Shown: positions 27,109 to 36,598 of the stretch, in pieces | Layout of the letters: every line of letters starts with the position of its first letter | How positions within the stretch are numbered: the stretch's first letter is position 1 | Origin: Pantanalinema sp. GBBB05 | GTDB lineage: Bacteria > Cyanobacteriota > Cyanobacteriia > Leptolyngbyales > Leptolyngbyaceae | Direction: 5' to 3' | DNA length: 64,000 nucleotides | Assembly (NCBI GenBank): GCA_016743235.1 | Contig: VRZD01000022.1 | Span: 46,785 to 110,784 of the forward strand | Notes under the pieces: generated by a model | Databases searched by the model: none | Told to the model about the DNA's origin: nothing | Seen by the model: only the letters and a program-made list of their open reading frames with translations | Program-made: the position numbers and the translations under genes

Positions 27109-27552
27109 TTAGCTGCTATGACTGGATAGCGTTGGGGCTTCGGGTAAGCTCGCTTCCAGCTTGAGGCAATTTTGACCATTGACCTGAAGCCGATATTCTA
27201 CGCGATCCATTAACCGATTTAAAATTAACCAGCCGTAGCCACTCTCTTGTTTGGCTTCTGGGGTAGGAGCTAGATAAGTCGATACATCATAGCCTTTCCC
27301 ATGATCCCAAATTTCGAGGGCAATATCTCGCTCCTGAAGCTCTAGCCGAATTAAAACTGGCAAGTTAGGCTGATCTTTATGGGCATGACGCACCACATTG
27401 GAATAAGCCTCGACCAGAACTAGGCGTAGGCGATTTGACTGTCGGGGCCAATCGACATGATTACCCAGTTCGACTTCCAAACTCCCTAACAGCCAGTTTT
27501 CGACGATCGTCAAAAACTTCAGGTCGCTTGGTACATGAAGCTCCGTTCTCAT
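27109..27552 (-). CDS. Anti-sigma-factor-type ATP-binding protein (RsbW-like)
   Basis: A 147-residue HATPase domain of the anti-sigma kinase type. The N box is VEAYSNVVRHAHK near residue 50, with IWDHGKGYDVS near 93 and GYGWLILNRLMD near 117. Such proteins bind a sigma factor or phosphorylate a STAS-domain antagonist. It starts three bases after the end of the phosphatase gene, so the two are cotranscribed and should act in one partner-switching circuit. No STAS protein or sigma factor is encoded nearby. Confidence 0.88.
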   Translation of the reverse strand: MRTELHVPSDLKFLTIVENWLLGSLEVELGNHVDWPRQSNRLRLVLVEAYSNVVRHAHKDQPNLPVLIRLELQERDIALEIWDHGKGYDVSTYLAPTPEAKQESGYGWLILNRLMDRVEYRLQVNGQNCLKLEASLPEAPTLSSHSS

Positions 27553-27555
27553 TGA

Positions 27556-29274
27556 CTACAAGACCTCCAGAGAGAGTATTGTTTGGTCGTCTTCCTGAAT
27601 TGTATTGTGTGCCCGAATCTGCGAGAGCAGATGGGTCAGATCCAGCGGTTCTTGCTCTTGCATCAGCAATTGCCATAATCCGGCTTGTTGAAGCATGGCA
27701 CTAGCGGTTGACGGGGCACCAGCACTGCCATTGGTTGTGGACGTTCCAGCCACTGTCGCTTCAGTAATCCCATCACTCGTGATGAGTAACACTTCGCCAG
27801 AGTTTAAATCGACGCTGCCAGCCGTGGCTTTCCAGGTGGGCAGAATTCCTAATGGCACTCCCCGCACCTTCAAATAATTCGGTTCCATCTCTGCCCCATT
27901 GCCAGGGTCAGCCCGTTGGGCAGAGAGGGTTTGCCGTGACCAAACTAAGGGATAGATATGACCCGCATTGGCATAGACTAATTGGCGGGTTGTAGGTGTG
28001 TAACGAGCCAGTACCATTGTGATAAAGCAATTGGTGCTAGTTAGGTCATCAATCAAACTGCGATTGAGATTTTGCATAACCACGTGCGGCTCTGGAGGTG
28101 ACTCCTGCGACAGTTCTCGCCGTAATACGGAAATTGCACTAGCCATAAACAGAGCGGCGGGAACTCCCTTCCCAGATACATCGCCGACGGCCAGCCAAAT
28201 GTCACCTTGGGGATGAGCATAAACTTCAAAAAAGTCGCCGCCTACTTCCCGGGCTGGGTAACAACAGGCTTGCACTTTCATGCCATCCAGTTCTGGCCAG
28301 CTTTGCCGCAGCAGGTTGCCTTGAATCTGTCGAGCAACGGCTAATTCGGCGCGCATTTGCTCAGCTTGTTTCTGAGTTCGCTGATATAACTTGGCTTGTG
28401 AAATTGCCAGAGCCGCTTGATCGGCTACTCCCTGAATCAGCTCTAGGTCTTCCGGCGACCAGGGGTGATAGTGATCATTACGGGACATCACTAAAATAGC
28501 CAGAAAGTCTTGCTGGTAAATCAGGGGCAAGGCTAACCGAGGTGTAGTGTCGCTGGAGTTGGCTTCAATCTCGATCTGCTGCTTTTCTAGAACTGACTGG
28601 ACTAATGAATCCTGTTCGGGGGCAGCACTGGGGCGATCGGCGATTTCTACCGTTGTCCCAACCTCGTCATAACGAAACGCTTCTGGAATCAGTTGGTTGC
28701 CATCAACGGGATATAGGACACACTGGTTTGCCAGAAAAGTTTGTCCCAGTGTGGCTGCGATCGTCTGTAACATACTGTGGTAATCCAGGGACTCCCGGAT
28801 TGCCGTAGTGACTGCGTTAAATAATGATTCTCGTCGCAGTGCCCGTTTGAGTTCATTAGTACGCTGCTTGATCACCTGATAGGTTTCGGCAGCTTGCTGA
28901 ACGACGCCCTTGAGTTGATCGGGATTCCAGGGCTTGGTGATGTACTTAAAGACTTTGCCGGAGTTGATCGCTTCTACGAGATCTTCAACATCGGTATAGC
29001 CAGTCAAGACAATCCGAATTGTGTCTGGAAACCGTTCTACGGTTTTGCTCAGAAACTCTGTCCCTAGCATTTCTGGCATCCGTTGGTCAGAAATGATGAT
29101 TGCCATTTCACCCTGTTGCTCCAGGATTTGTAATGCCGCGATCGCACTTTCTGCCTTGACAACCTCAAAATCTCGCCGGAACGTGCGATACAGCAGATCC
29201 AGGTTATCAGGCTCGTCGTCCACGACCATTAATTTGAGCTTACTACCTGCTCTCTGAACCATGCGGTACTCCAC
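27556..29274 (-). CDS. Response regulator with GAF and PP2C (SpoIIE/RsbU) phosphatase
   Basis: A soluble protein of 572 residues: receiver (about 12-130, Asp in IIISDQRMPEM, Lys in YITKPW), a GAF domain (about 165-295), a helical linker, and a PP2C-type serine phosphatase (about 330-565). Metal-binding Asp residues are in VGGDFFEV, VGDVSGKGVPAALFMA and ITSDGITEA. It probably removes phosphate from a STAS antagonist to release a sigma factor, switched by receiver phosphorylation and GAF ligand. It is the upstream partner of the ATP-binding gene at 27109. Confidence 0.93.
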   Translation of the reverse strand: MEYRMVQRAGSKLKLMVVDDEPDNLDLLYRTFRRDFEVVKAESAIAALQILEQQGEMAIIISDQRMPEMLGTEFLSKTVERFPDTIRIVLTGYTDVEDLVEAINSGKVFKYITKPWNPDQLKGVVQQAAETYQVIKQRTNELKRALRRESLFNAVTTAIRESLDYHSMLQTIAATLGQTFLANQCVLYPVDGNQLIPEAFRYDEVGTTVEIADRPSAAPEQDSLVQSVLEKQQIEIEANSSDTTPRLALPLIYQQDFLAILVMSRNDHYHPWSPEDLELIQGVADQAALAISQAKLYQRTQKQAEQMRAELAVARQIQGNLLRQSWPELDGMKVQACCYPAREVGGDFFEVYAHPQGDIWLAVGDVSGKGVPAALFMASAISVLRRELSQESPPEPHVVMQNLNRSLIDDLTSTNCFITMVLARYTPTTRQLVYANAGHIYPLVWSRQTLSAQRADPGNGAEMEPNYLKVRGVPLGILPTWKATAGSVDLNSGEVLLITSDGITEATVAGTSTTNGSAGAPSTASAMLQQAGLWQLLMQEQEPLDLTHLLSQIRAHNTIQEDDQTILSLEVL

Positions 29275-29446
29275 TCCCCCTACAAAAGGATGCTGCTGAA
29301 AAACTTCACCAGGCTTATTGTTTGTACCCCTCTACAATCAAAGTACCCTAGATTGTGTAAGCCCTAACAGGGCTGCCAAGATTCAAGGCATGATGTGACC
29401 CAGTGAAAAGCATTATAAAGTTAAGCTAATTAGGTCTAGAGTGTGC

Positions 29447-30124
29447 CTACTCCTTTTTAATCTTGCGATACTGATAGGATTCACCGTCCGCCCCCCAGAC
29501 TTGCTTCCCAGCGGCATCAAATCCTCGATCCCAGGTGTCCATGCCATCTGGAGACAACACAATGCGGTTAGTAATTTTGACGGCACCCCGAGCGGTTGTA
29601 GGGCAACCCTGAGGCGGGGTATTGCCAACATAATTGTTCTGGGATCGTTGCAAAAAGACACTACAAATTGAGGTTCCCAAATCCTTCAGCTTGAGTTGGC
29701 GCTTCCCCAAAGGTTTATTGCACAGTCCTACCCAGGCTTGGGGTTGTTCTGGCTTGAAGGAACGGGATTCGATCTGTTGGCGATCGGGGGTTGGCACAAT
29801 CTGCAAAAACCGTTGGCGATAGGGTTGGGAAAGCTTTTTCGCTAAAGCCTGTTCTTGATATAGAAAAATTGGGTTAGTTCTGTCATTGGCTGAATCAAGC
29901 ACCTGGATCCGGCAAGTAGTCATTTGGACATTGGGCGCCTGCGGATTTTTGGCAGCCTGAGCGGCTGTGGTCATTATGCCTTCTAGCCGAGCAGCGATGT
30001 CAGCAGTTTGCTCCTGGATAGACAGGACTGGCGGGGAGTCTGCCTGGGTTTGAGTGGCGATCGTACTCCAACCGAGAGCAAGACATAATCCGATAAACTG
30101 TTGACGCTTCACGCTAGGCTCCAA
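29447..30124 (-). CDS. CpcT/CpeT-family protein with signal peptide
   Basis: The family includes lyases that attach phycocyanobilin to Cys of beta-phycocyanin. The core is clear: TCRIQVLD, PIFLYQEQAL, PYRQRFLQI, WVGLCNKP, CSVFLQR, YVGNTPPQGCPT, RGAVKITNRI, GMDTWDRGFDAAGKQVWGA and YQYRKI. Unlike CpcT it has an N-terminal hydrophobic segment and Ala site (about 8-28) that looks like a signal peptide, so it may act in the periplasm or lumen and may not be a phycobiliprotein lyase. No phycobilisome genes are nearby. Confidence 0.82.
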   Translation of the reverse strand: MEPSVKRQQFIGLCLALGWSTIATQTQADSPPVLSIQEQTADIAARLEGIMTTAAQAAKNPQAPNVQMTTCRIQVLDSANDRTNPIFLYQEQALAKKLSQPYRQRFLQIVPTPDRQQIESRSFKPEQPQAWVGLCNKPLGKRQLKLKDLGTSICSVFLQRSQNNYVGNTPPQGCPTTARGAVKITNRIVLSPDGMDTWDRGFDAAGKQVWGADGESYQYRKIKKE

Positions 30125-30172
30125 GGCAAGAGAGGGATGGCTTGTGGCAATATTAGCGTAGATCTTGCAGAG

Positions 30173-31114
30173 TTATCGTTTGGCAAACCACCGCTCTTGT
30201 TGAAGGATGACCGCTTGCCAAGCTGCATACCCTTGAGGGCTAAGGTGAATTCCATCCGTAGTCATTTCTGAGCGCAGATAACCTGCCTCATCCGCCATGG
30301 TGGTATATACATCCAGGTAAGTTGCTCCGGTTTGGGTCACGATCGCGGCTAGCTGTTGGTTCAACCCACCAATGCGTTCGCCGGGAATCCGATCGGAGCG
30401 GGTCGGCAGAATGGACTGCACAATAATTTGGGCTTGGGGGTGGGTTTGTTGCAGACGTTGAATAATTTGTTGTAAATTTCCCAAAATTTCATTGTCACTC
30501 CGTCCATGTTTTAGATCGTTGACTCCTGCCATCACATAGATCACATCGGGGTGAGTGTTGGCGAAGTCCGGTAGGCGACGGAGAACACCATCGGTAGTAT
30601 CACCGGATAAACCTTGATTGAGCCACAGTTGATAAGAGGGTAAATGATCACTGGGAAACCAGAGGCTCAGCGAGTCCCCCACTAAGACCCCTAACCGATT
30701 ATCCCCCTGTCCTCTGGCGACTACATTGGCTTCCCGCGTCATCAACCAGCGCCATTCTTCATAAGTCGGTTGCCGCGTGGCTCCTGCCCAGGCGGCTCGA
30801 AAGCTATCAAGGGGTAAGCGCGTATATAATCTGCCTGCTTGGAGGGCGGCGAGTCGCTGGTAGTAAAGTTGGCTCCCCGATCGCGGTGTGACCGGCTGAG
30901 AAAATTCGATCGTGGGCACTGGATAGTCTGGTCGAACTTGACTAGGTGCTGGAGTTTGACGAGGTTGATAGCCATAGGGTTCGGGTAGAAGTAACTGAGC
31001 AGCGGGAGGACGATCGAGCAGATTAGGGGCGACTGCTGACTTCAGAGCAGCAGGGCTAACCGTAGCGAGGGCAAGGCTAAAAGGATCAGTCATAGTGAAT
31101 TGTGAACAGGTCAA
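30173..31114 (-). CDS. SGNH/GDSL-family hydrolase
   Basis: A 313-residue esterase or acyl hydrolase. After a Pro-rich N-terminal segment of about 100 residues comes the nucleophile block LVGDSLSLWF near 165, then the Gly of LNQGLSGDT, the Asn block AGVNDLKHG near 215 and the catalytic DGIHLSPQGY near 285. These are the four SGNH blocks. Typical substrates are lipid or sugar esters; the real one is unknown. The N-terminus has no convincing signal peptide. Confidence 0.88.
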   Translation of the reverse strand: MTCSQFTMTDPFSLALATVSPAALKSAVAPNLLDRPPAAQLLLPEPYGYQPRQTPAPSQVRPDYPVPTIEFSQPVTPRSGSQLYYQRLAALQAGRLYTRLPLDSFRAAWAGATRQPTYEEWRWLMTREANVVARGQGDNRLGVLVGDSLSLWFPSDHLPSYQLWLNQGLSGDTTDGVLRRLPDFANTHPDVIYVMAGVNDLKHGRSDNEILGNLQQIIQRLQQTHPQAQIIVQSILPTRSDRIPGERIGGLNQQLAAIVTQTGATYLDVYTTMADEAGYLRSEMTTDGIHLSPQGYAAWQAVILQQERWFAKR

Positions 31115-31478
31115 TCAGGTAACACGATCGAGCTAAGGCTCTGGTTGGCTGGAAGGAAATCTGGCGAAATTGCCACCATAACGGCGTATCCCTTCACAAG
31201 TAGATGAAAGGGTTCTAAAGCCGGACGGATATCCACCTACTCAACGCTGTACTGCTGTAGTCAGGAAAATTTTGCTAATTTTTACTCGCTAAAAATCTTG
31301 CCCGTTGGCGGCATAAGCCTACAGGTAGATTGTCAGGACGTTGCTGGAGTCGCCTCAATGTTAAGGGTTCTTAACGGTAAAATAGATCGTGGTATTGCCT
31401 GCTAGTGGCATCGAACTCAAATGTGCGCTCAATTTCGATATGCCATGAGCAGTCCTGCCGTAGAACTGGAGAAGGACC
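31115..31478. promoter_or_regulatory. Divergent promoter region with inverted repeat
   Basis: About 360 bp separate the SGNH gene (minus) and the small gene at 31479 (plus). GTTAAG (31360-31365) pairs with CTTAAC (31370-31375) around GGTT and is followed by TAAAAT, which resembles a -10 box (about 31378-31383). This could be an operator-promoter for the small gene; the rest shows no reading frame. Confidence 0.4.
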
Positions 31479-31670
31479 ATGACGATTAATTGTGCTGTAG
31501 ACTGCGTGAATGGCTGTGTACTAGGGGATCAGTGCCCTAATTTGAAGTACAAGGCGGAAGCATCGAAATTTATTCAAGACACGCCACTTGACCAAATGTT
31601 GGAGATTGCGGAAGAGGCGTTGCGCAAGAAGATGACAGAACCCACAAAGTGGGTATTACCAGAAGATTAA
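31479..31670 (+). CDS. Small Cys-rich conserved cyanobacterial protein
   Basis: A 63-residue protein. The N-terminal half has four Cys at 5, 9, 13 and 19 (NCAVDCVNGCVLGDQCPN), a spacing that could bind a metal or Fe-S cluster. The C-terminal half is an amphipathic helix (LDQMLEIAEEALRKKM) ending in WVLPED. I recall this pattern as a conserved small protein of cyanobacteria without a known function. GGAGAAGG lies upstream of the ATG, in a good ribosome-site position. Confidence 0.8.
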   Translation: MTINCAVDCVNGCVLGDQCPNLKYKAEASKFIQDTPLDQMLEIAEEALRKKMTEPTKWVLPED

Positions 31671-31715
31671 GCTAGATTTCGCCACATTTCTATTGTTGTC
31701 AGGAGTACAGCCAGG

Positions 31716-33593
31716 ATGAATCGAGAACCTTTGGAATTTGACCCCAAATTCTCAGGTGATGACGCGACAGTGGTGCGACCAATTCCAGAGGGCTTACCTG
31801 TTGCTGACCCAGCCGCTTCTACGGCTGTTCCGACCCTGCATTACCAAGTGGCATTACCGGAACCAACCTCCCATTTATTTGAAGTCACCCTTCAAATTAG
31901 CAGGTGGGGACAGGCAGGGATGCCCACTTTGCTGGGCTTGAAAATGCCGGTTTGGACTCCTGGCTCCTATTTAGTACGGGAATATGCTAGACATCTGCAA
32001 GGGTTTACAGCTTGGGTGAGCGATCGCCCTTCGGAGCTACTACCCTGGCGTAAACTCAGCAAAAATCATTGGCAAATTGATTCACAGGGTAACTCAAGCA
32101 TTACAGTCCGTTACCGGATTTATGCGAATGAATTAACGGTTCGGACGAATCATTTGGATAGTACGCATGGTTACTTCAATGGTGCGGCGCTATTCTTTTA
32201 CATTCCTGGCTACGATCGCAATCCCATACAGTTAACGATCGTTCCCCCTTACCCCGATTGGCGGGTTTCTACAGCGCTACCTGCTGTCTCGGGTGCTGAG
32301 AATACGTTTGTCGCTAAAGATTTTGATACGTTGGTGGATAGTCCGGTTGAGATTGGACGGCACCAATTATATCCGTTTGAAGTATTAGGTAAACCGCATC
32401 AATTAGCCGTTTGGGGTGAGGGAAACCTGCGATCGGAACAGGTGATTCCCGATATTCAAAAAATTGTTCAGGTGGAGGCAGACTTATTTGATGGACTGCC
32501 CTACGATCGCTATTTATTTTTATTACATCTATCCTCACAGGGCTTTGGAGGATTGGAACATAAAGACTCCTGTTCCTTAATTTATAGTCGATTTGGCTTT
32601 CGGAATCGGGATAAATATAATCGCTTCATGCAATTAGTCGCCCACGAGTTTTTCCATTTATGGAATGTCAAGCGAATTCGTCCCAAAGCCTTAGAAAAAT
32701 TTGATTATGAGCAGGAAAACTACACCCCTTCTCTATGGTTTAGTGAGGGCACAACCAGCTATTACGATCTAGTCATTCCTTTACGAGCGGGAATTTATAA
32801 TGTTGGCGCTTATCTAAATAATCTTAGTCAAGAAATTACGCGGTTTCTGATGACTCCAGGGCGAAAAGTCCAGCCTTTAAGTGAATCGAGTTTTGATGCC
32901 TGGATTAAGCTCTATCGTCCAGATGCGAATAGCCCGAATTCGCAGATGTCCTATTATCTCAAGGGCGAAATGGTATCACTGTTGCTGGATTTGCTGATTC
33001 GCGATCGCCAGCAAAATCAGCGATCGCTGGATGATGTGATGCGCCAAATGTGGCAACAGTTTGGACAGCCAGAAATTGGGTTTACGGCTTCAGAACTCAA
33101 GCAGACGATCGAAACGGTTGCTGGAACTGATCTCACCGACTTTTTTGCCCGTTATCTAGATAGCACAGAGGAATTACCCTTCGATCGCTATTTGGCACCG
33201 TTTGGACTGCGATTGCAACCGAGTGGTCATGAAGAAGGAGTGCCTTACTTGGGCATGAATGTGAAGCAGGAACAGGGACAAACGATCGTTAAATTCGTCG
33301 AAACTGGCTCTCCGGCTCAAATTGCCGGATTGGATGCGGGTGATGAACTGTTAGCGATCGAGGGCGTTCGAGTCAATGCGGATCAACTCAACGATCGCCT
33401 CCTCGACTACCAACCGGGCAGCACGATTCAACTGACCGCATTCCATCAAGATCAACTGCAAACCTATTCGGTAACACTAGCTGATCCGCGTCCAACCCGG
33501 TATCAAATTGTGGCTGTCGATCGCCCTTCAACTCAGCAAGAGCAAGCCTTTCACGGATGGTTAGGTGCATCCTTAGCGGAGATTCGTGGGTAA
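31716..33593 (+). CDS. M61-family metallopeptidase with PDZ domain
   Basis: A 625-residue peptidase of the M61 (glycyl aminopeptidase) family. The zinc motif HEFFHLWNVKRIRP near residue 310 (HExxH) and the downstream Glu in WFSEGTTSYYD are clear. The N-terminal half is a beta-rich domain, and the C-terminus has a PDZ-like segment (about 510-585, GSPAQIAGLDAGDELLAIEG). There is no obvious signal peptide. It starts 45 bp after the small Cys-rich gene on the same strand, so they may be cotranscribed. Confidence 0.9.
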   Translation: MNREPLEFDPKFSGDDATVVRPIPEGLPVADPAASTAVPTLHYQVALPEPTSHLFEVTLQISRWGQAGMPTLLGLKMPVWTPGSYLVREYARHLQGFTAWVSDRPSELLPWRKLSKNHWQIDSQGNSSITVRYRIYANELTVRTNHLDSTHGYFNGAALFFYIPGYDRNPIQLTIVPPYPDWRVSTALPAVSGAENTFVAKDFDTLVDSPVEIGRHQLYPFEVLGKPHQLAVWGEGNLRSEQVIPDIQKIVQVEADLFDGLPYDRYLFLLHLSSQGFGGLEHKDSCSLIYSRFGFRNRDKYNRFMQLVAHEFFHLWNVKRIRPKALEKFDYEQENYTPSLWFSEGTTSYYDLVIPLRAGIYNVGAYLNNLSQEITRFLMTPGRKVQPLSESSFDAWIKLYRPDANSPNSQMSYYLKGEMVSLLLDLLIRDRQQNQRSLDDVMRQMWQQFGQPEIGFTASELKQTIETVAGTDLTDFFARYLDSTEELPFDRYLAPFGLRLQPSGHEEGVPYLGMNVKQEQGQTIVKFVETGSPAQIAGLDAGDELLAIEGVRVNADQLNDRLLDYQPGSTIQLTAFHQDQLQTYSVTLADPRPTRYQIVAVDRPSTQQEQAFHGWLGASLAEIRG

Positions 33594-33671
33594 CAAAATT
33601 ATCCGATTGTTCCCCTGAAGCCGTAGACTGAAGGATGCAGTTGATAATGTGTTGTAACTTACCGAGTCACC

Positions 33672-34397
33672 GTGCGAAAGATTGTAATTGCTGGCAACTG
33701 GAAGATGCACAAAACCCAAGCGGAAGCCCAACTATTTCTTCAGGGCTTTGCGCAACACCTGATGGAAACCCCGGAAGAGCGGGAAGTGATCCTGTGTGCC
33801 CCATTTACGGCATTGGGTAGTCTGTCTCAAAGTTTGCACGGTAGCCGGATTCGGCTGGGTGCCCAAAACGTCCACTGGGAAGAAAAAGGTGCCTTTACAG
33901 GAGAAATTTCTGCTCCCATGTTGCTAGAGCTGGGAGTGCGCTATGTAGTGGTTGGACACAGCGAACGCCGCCAGTATTTTGGCGAAACGGATGAAACGGT
34001 GAACCAACGCCTAAAAGCCGCTCAGAAAGCCGGATTAACCCCAATTTTGTGTGTGGGTGAAAGTCGGCGACAACGGGATGCCGGGGAAACGGAATCATTT
34101 ATTTGTGGACAACTCAGAGCTGGGTTAGTCGATGTGGATCAAGCTAATCTCGTGATTGCCTATGAACCGATTTGGGCGATCGGGACGGGAGACACCTGTG
34201 AATCACCGGAAGCGAACCGAGTGATTGGTATGATCCGGGGTGAACTGAAGAATCCCGATGTTTCCATCCAATATGGTGGCTCAGTTAATGCCAAGAATAT
34301 TGACGAAATCATGGCTCAACCGGAAATTGATGGTGCTTTAGTCGGTGGAGCGAGTTTGGAACCCGATAGCTTTGCCCGAATTGTCAACTATCAATAA
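33672..34397 (+). CDS. tpiA: Triose-phosphate isomerase
   Basis: Interconverts dihydroxyacetone phosphate and glyceraldehyde 3-phosphate in glycolysis and the Calvin cycle. The 241 residues include the start motif VIAGNWKMHKT, VVVGHSERRQYFGE with the catalytic His, AYEPIWAIGTG with the catalytic Glu, and QYGGSVNAKN, GALVGGASL. The start codon is GTG at 33672, directly before RKIVIAGNWK. Confidence 0.97.
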   Translation: MRKIVIAGNWKMHKTQAEAQLFLQGFAQHLMETPEEREVILCAPFTALGSLSQSLHGSRIRLGAQNVHWEEKGAFTGEISAPMLLELGVRYVVVGHSERRQYFGETDETVNQRLKAAQKAGLTPILCVGESRRQRDAGETESFICGQLRAGLVDVDQANLVIAYEPIWAIGTGDTCESPEANRVIGMIRGELKNPDVSIQYGGSVNAKNIDEIMAQPEIDGALVGGASLEPDSFARIVNYQ

Positions 34398-34431
34398 GCT
34401 AGCTGAGTGCTTCTGGAGGGTGGTATAGCGA

Positions 34432-35121
34432 TCATTTGCCTTCAAACCATTGTCTAGCGCCACCCTGCTCTTTGCGCATGACTGTATCAGAATAGTTGCG
34501 CCGCACGATCGCGGGTGTCATCGCTGTTCGGTTAAAGTCACCATGTAACCAGGTGGTAGAGCCAGCTTTTTTGATCGCTAGATGAGCCAGCATAATTCTG
34601 TCATCCACTTCAATGGCGATCGCTTGGGATGCGCCTGCGGCTTTTGCTTGAATCGGGAACAGATAGGAGAAATTATGTTCCGAGGCAAAGGGATCGATCG
34701 TCAGGCGGTCTACGACTTTGGCAGGAATGACAAAGTTCTTTTGGTAGCGATCGGTGAGTTCAAACTCGGTATTCGGTGGAAAGTTACCCACCACTAGCAA
34801 AACCTGCTTTAACCGTACTTCCTTAGGATTGGCTTCATTGGCATTGAGGACGATCGCGGTCAGTTCCAGTTGTTTAATGTCGCTATTCGGTGGCAGTGTA
34901 ATCTGCCCTTGAGGAATGCCATCCACACTCAACCGTGTTCCGGTATCAGTGACATACGGTAACGAAATCATCGGTACGGTCATGCTGACTTGGTCGGCGG
35001 TCGGATTCGCCTTGCGGGATTGATTTAACACCGTCGCCAGGACACTAATGGCGACAACTGCCGCTACAGTAGCAATTAAAGGAATATTGCGGTTGGATGG
35101 TGAGGGGCGCGATCGAGACAT
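34432..35121 (-). CDS. Hypothetical membrane-anchored protein
   Basis: A 229-residue protein with one N-terminal hydrophobic helix (about 16-33, PLIATVAAVVAISVLATVL) followed by a strand-rich extracytoplasmic region. I chose the ATG at 35121 (MSRSRPSPS); an ATG at 35139 is also in frame. No family was recognised. It is convergent with tpiA (34-bp gap). Confidence 0.65.
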   Translation of the reverse strand: MSRSRPSPSNRNIPLIATVAAVVAISVLATVLNQSRKANPTADQVSMTVPMISLPYVTDTGTRLSVDGIPQGQITLPPNSDIKQLELTAIVLNANEANPKEVRLKQVLLVVGNFPPNTEFELTDRYQKNFVIPAKVVDRLTIDPFASEHNFSYLFPIQAKAAGASQAIAIEVDDRIMLAHLAIKKAGSTTWLHGDFNRTAMTPAIVRRNYSDTVMRKEQGGARQWFEGK

Positions 35122-35287
35122 GACTGAGAATGGCAACAACTATTGCCTCTCAGGTTGCCCATTTCCTTGGTCATTTGCACTAGAAGATTTGCAGGACAAG
35201 CATTTTTAACAGTTAAAAGCGAAGCATTCGATAGATCTGGTGATCGGAATGCTTCGCTCTAATCTAGATTTCCTTGGCGGAATGGCT

Positions 35288-36586
35288 TTAAATCACTGTG
35301 CCATCTGGAATCACGGCGTTCTTCAGCACTACAACAATGCCGCTGCGGATGAAGAAACCGAGGTCTTCCCGTTCTGCTTCTTGGACTCGATCTTTGTTGA
35401 CGATTTGGACATTGCAACCAATGCGAGCGTTCTTATCCACGATCGCTCGCCGGATGATGCTGTCTTTGCCAATCCCGATCGGTACCTTACCTGAATGGCA
35501 ACCTGCCCCGCTCTGCCGCTCACTGAACGACTCGTAAAAGTCGGAACCCATCAGCATACTGTCTTCGATCACGCAGCCTGCTTCAACGCGAGTTCTCACC
35601 CCTAGAACAGAGTGGGTAATCGAGCAATCTTTGAGGATGCAGCCTTCGGCAATAATCGACTCTTTGACTTGGCAATCGAGTAATTTGCTGGGTGGCAAAT
35701 AGCGGGGACGGGTATAAATCGGGGCGGATTCGTCGTAGAAGCTGAATGGCGGGTGGGGTTGTTGAGTCAATGCCATATTGGCTTCATAGAACGCCTCGAT
35801 CGTTCCAATGTCTTCCCAGTAGCCGTTAAATAAGTAGGCCTGGACATTGTAATTTTTCGAGGAAGCCGGAATAATCTCTTTACCAAAGTCAGTCCGTTCT
35901 GGCGATTCCTGAAGCAGCTTGATTAAGACATCTTTCTTGAAGACATAAATGCCCATCGAAGCAATGTAGGGATTCTGTTTCGCTTCTTCGGCATTTAGCC
36001 CTAAGACGGTGGTATCAACTTGCATCGCCTTGAGAGCATCCCCTTTTGGCTTCTCACTGAAATCAACCACTCGTCCGGCATTGTCGATCTTCATTAAGCC
36101 GAAGTCAGATGCGCGGCGATCGTCCATGGGAACGACCGAAATCGTAATATCGGCATTGGTTTCGCGGTGACGACGGACAAAATCACAGTAATCCATCCGG
36201 TACAGATGATCACCGGACAGGATCAGGATTTCATCCACATCCCATTCATCAAACAACCAGAGATATTGGCGAACCGCATCGGCTGTGCCCTGGAACCAGT
36301 TGGGATTTTCGGGCGTTTGTTGGGCAGCCAACACCTCGACAAATCCTTCGCTAAACCCGGAAGAAAAATTGTAAGTCCGAGCCATGTGGCGGTTCAGGGA
36401 AGCGGAGTTGAACTGAGTCAACACGTAGATCTTATAAATCTCCGAATTGATACAGTTACTGACTGGAATATCAATCAAGCGATACTTACCAGCCAGCGGC
36501 ACGGCAGGCTTCGCCCGTAGTTTGGTCAGTGGATAAAGCCGGGTTCCTGCGCCACCACCCAAAATGATCGATAAGACTCGCTTCAC
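35288..36586 (-). CDS. glgC: Glucose-1-phosphate adenylyltransferase
   Basis: Makes ADP-glucose from glucose 1-phosphate and ATP, the committed step of glycogen synthesis. The 432 residues include GGGAGTRLYPLTKLRAKPAV, the catalytic region ILSGDHLYRMDY near 130 and the C-terminal left-handed beta-helix ending VLKNAVIPDGTVI. The GTG at 36586 starts KRVLSIILGGG and is preceded by GGAGG on its strand (bases 36594-36598) with seven bases of spacing; an ATG at 36613 is in frame but less well placed. Confidence 0.97.
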   Translation of the reverse strand: MKRVLSIILGGGAGTRLYPLTKLRAKPAVPLAGKYRLIDIPVSNCINSEIYKIYVLTQFNSASLNRHMARTYNFSSGFSEGFVEVLAAQQTPENPNWFQGTADAVRQYLWLFDEWDVDEILILSGDHLYRMDYCDFVRRHRETNADITISVVPMDDRRASDFGLMKIDNAGRVVDFSEKPKGDALKAMQVDTTVLGLNAEEAKQNPYIASMGIYVFKKDVLIKLLQESPERTDFGKEIIPASSKNYNVQAYLFNGYWEDIGTIEAFYEANMALTQQPHPPFSFYDESAPIYTRPRYLPPSKLLDCQVKESIIAEGCILKDCSITHSVLGVRTRVEAGCVIEDSMLMGSDFYESFSERQSGAGCHSGKVPIGIGKDSIIRRAIVDKNARIGCNVQIVNKDRVQEAEREDLGFFIRSGIVVVLKNAVIPDGTVI

Positions 36587-36593
36587 AAAAATA

Positions 36594-36598
36594 CCTCC
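36594..36598 (-). promoter_or_regulatory. Ribosome binding site that fixes the glgC GTG start
   Basis: GGAGG on the minus strand lies seven bases before the GTG at 36586, which supports GTG over the upstream ATG at 36613. Confidence 0.7.
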
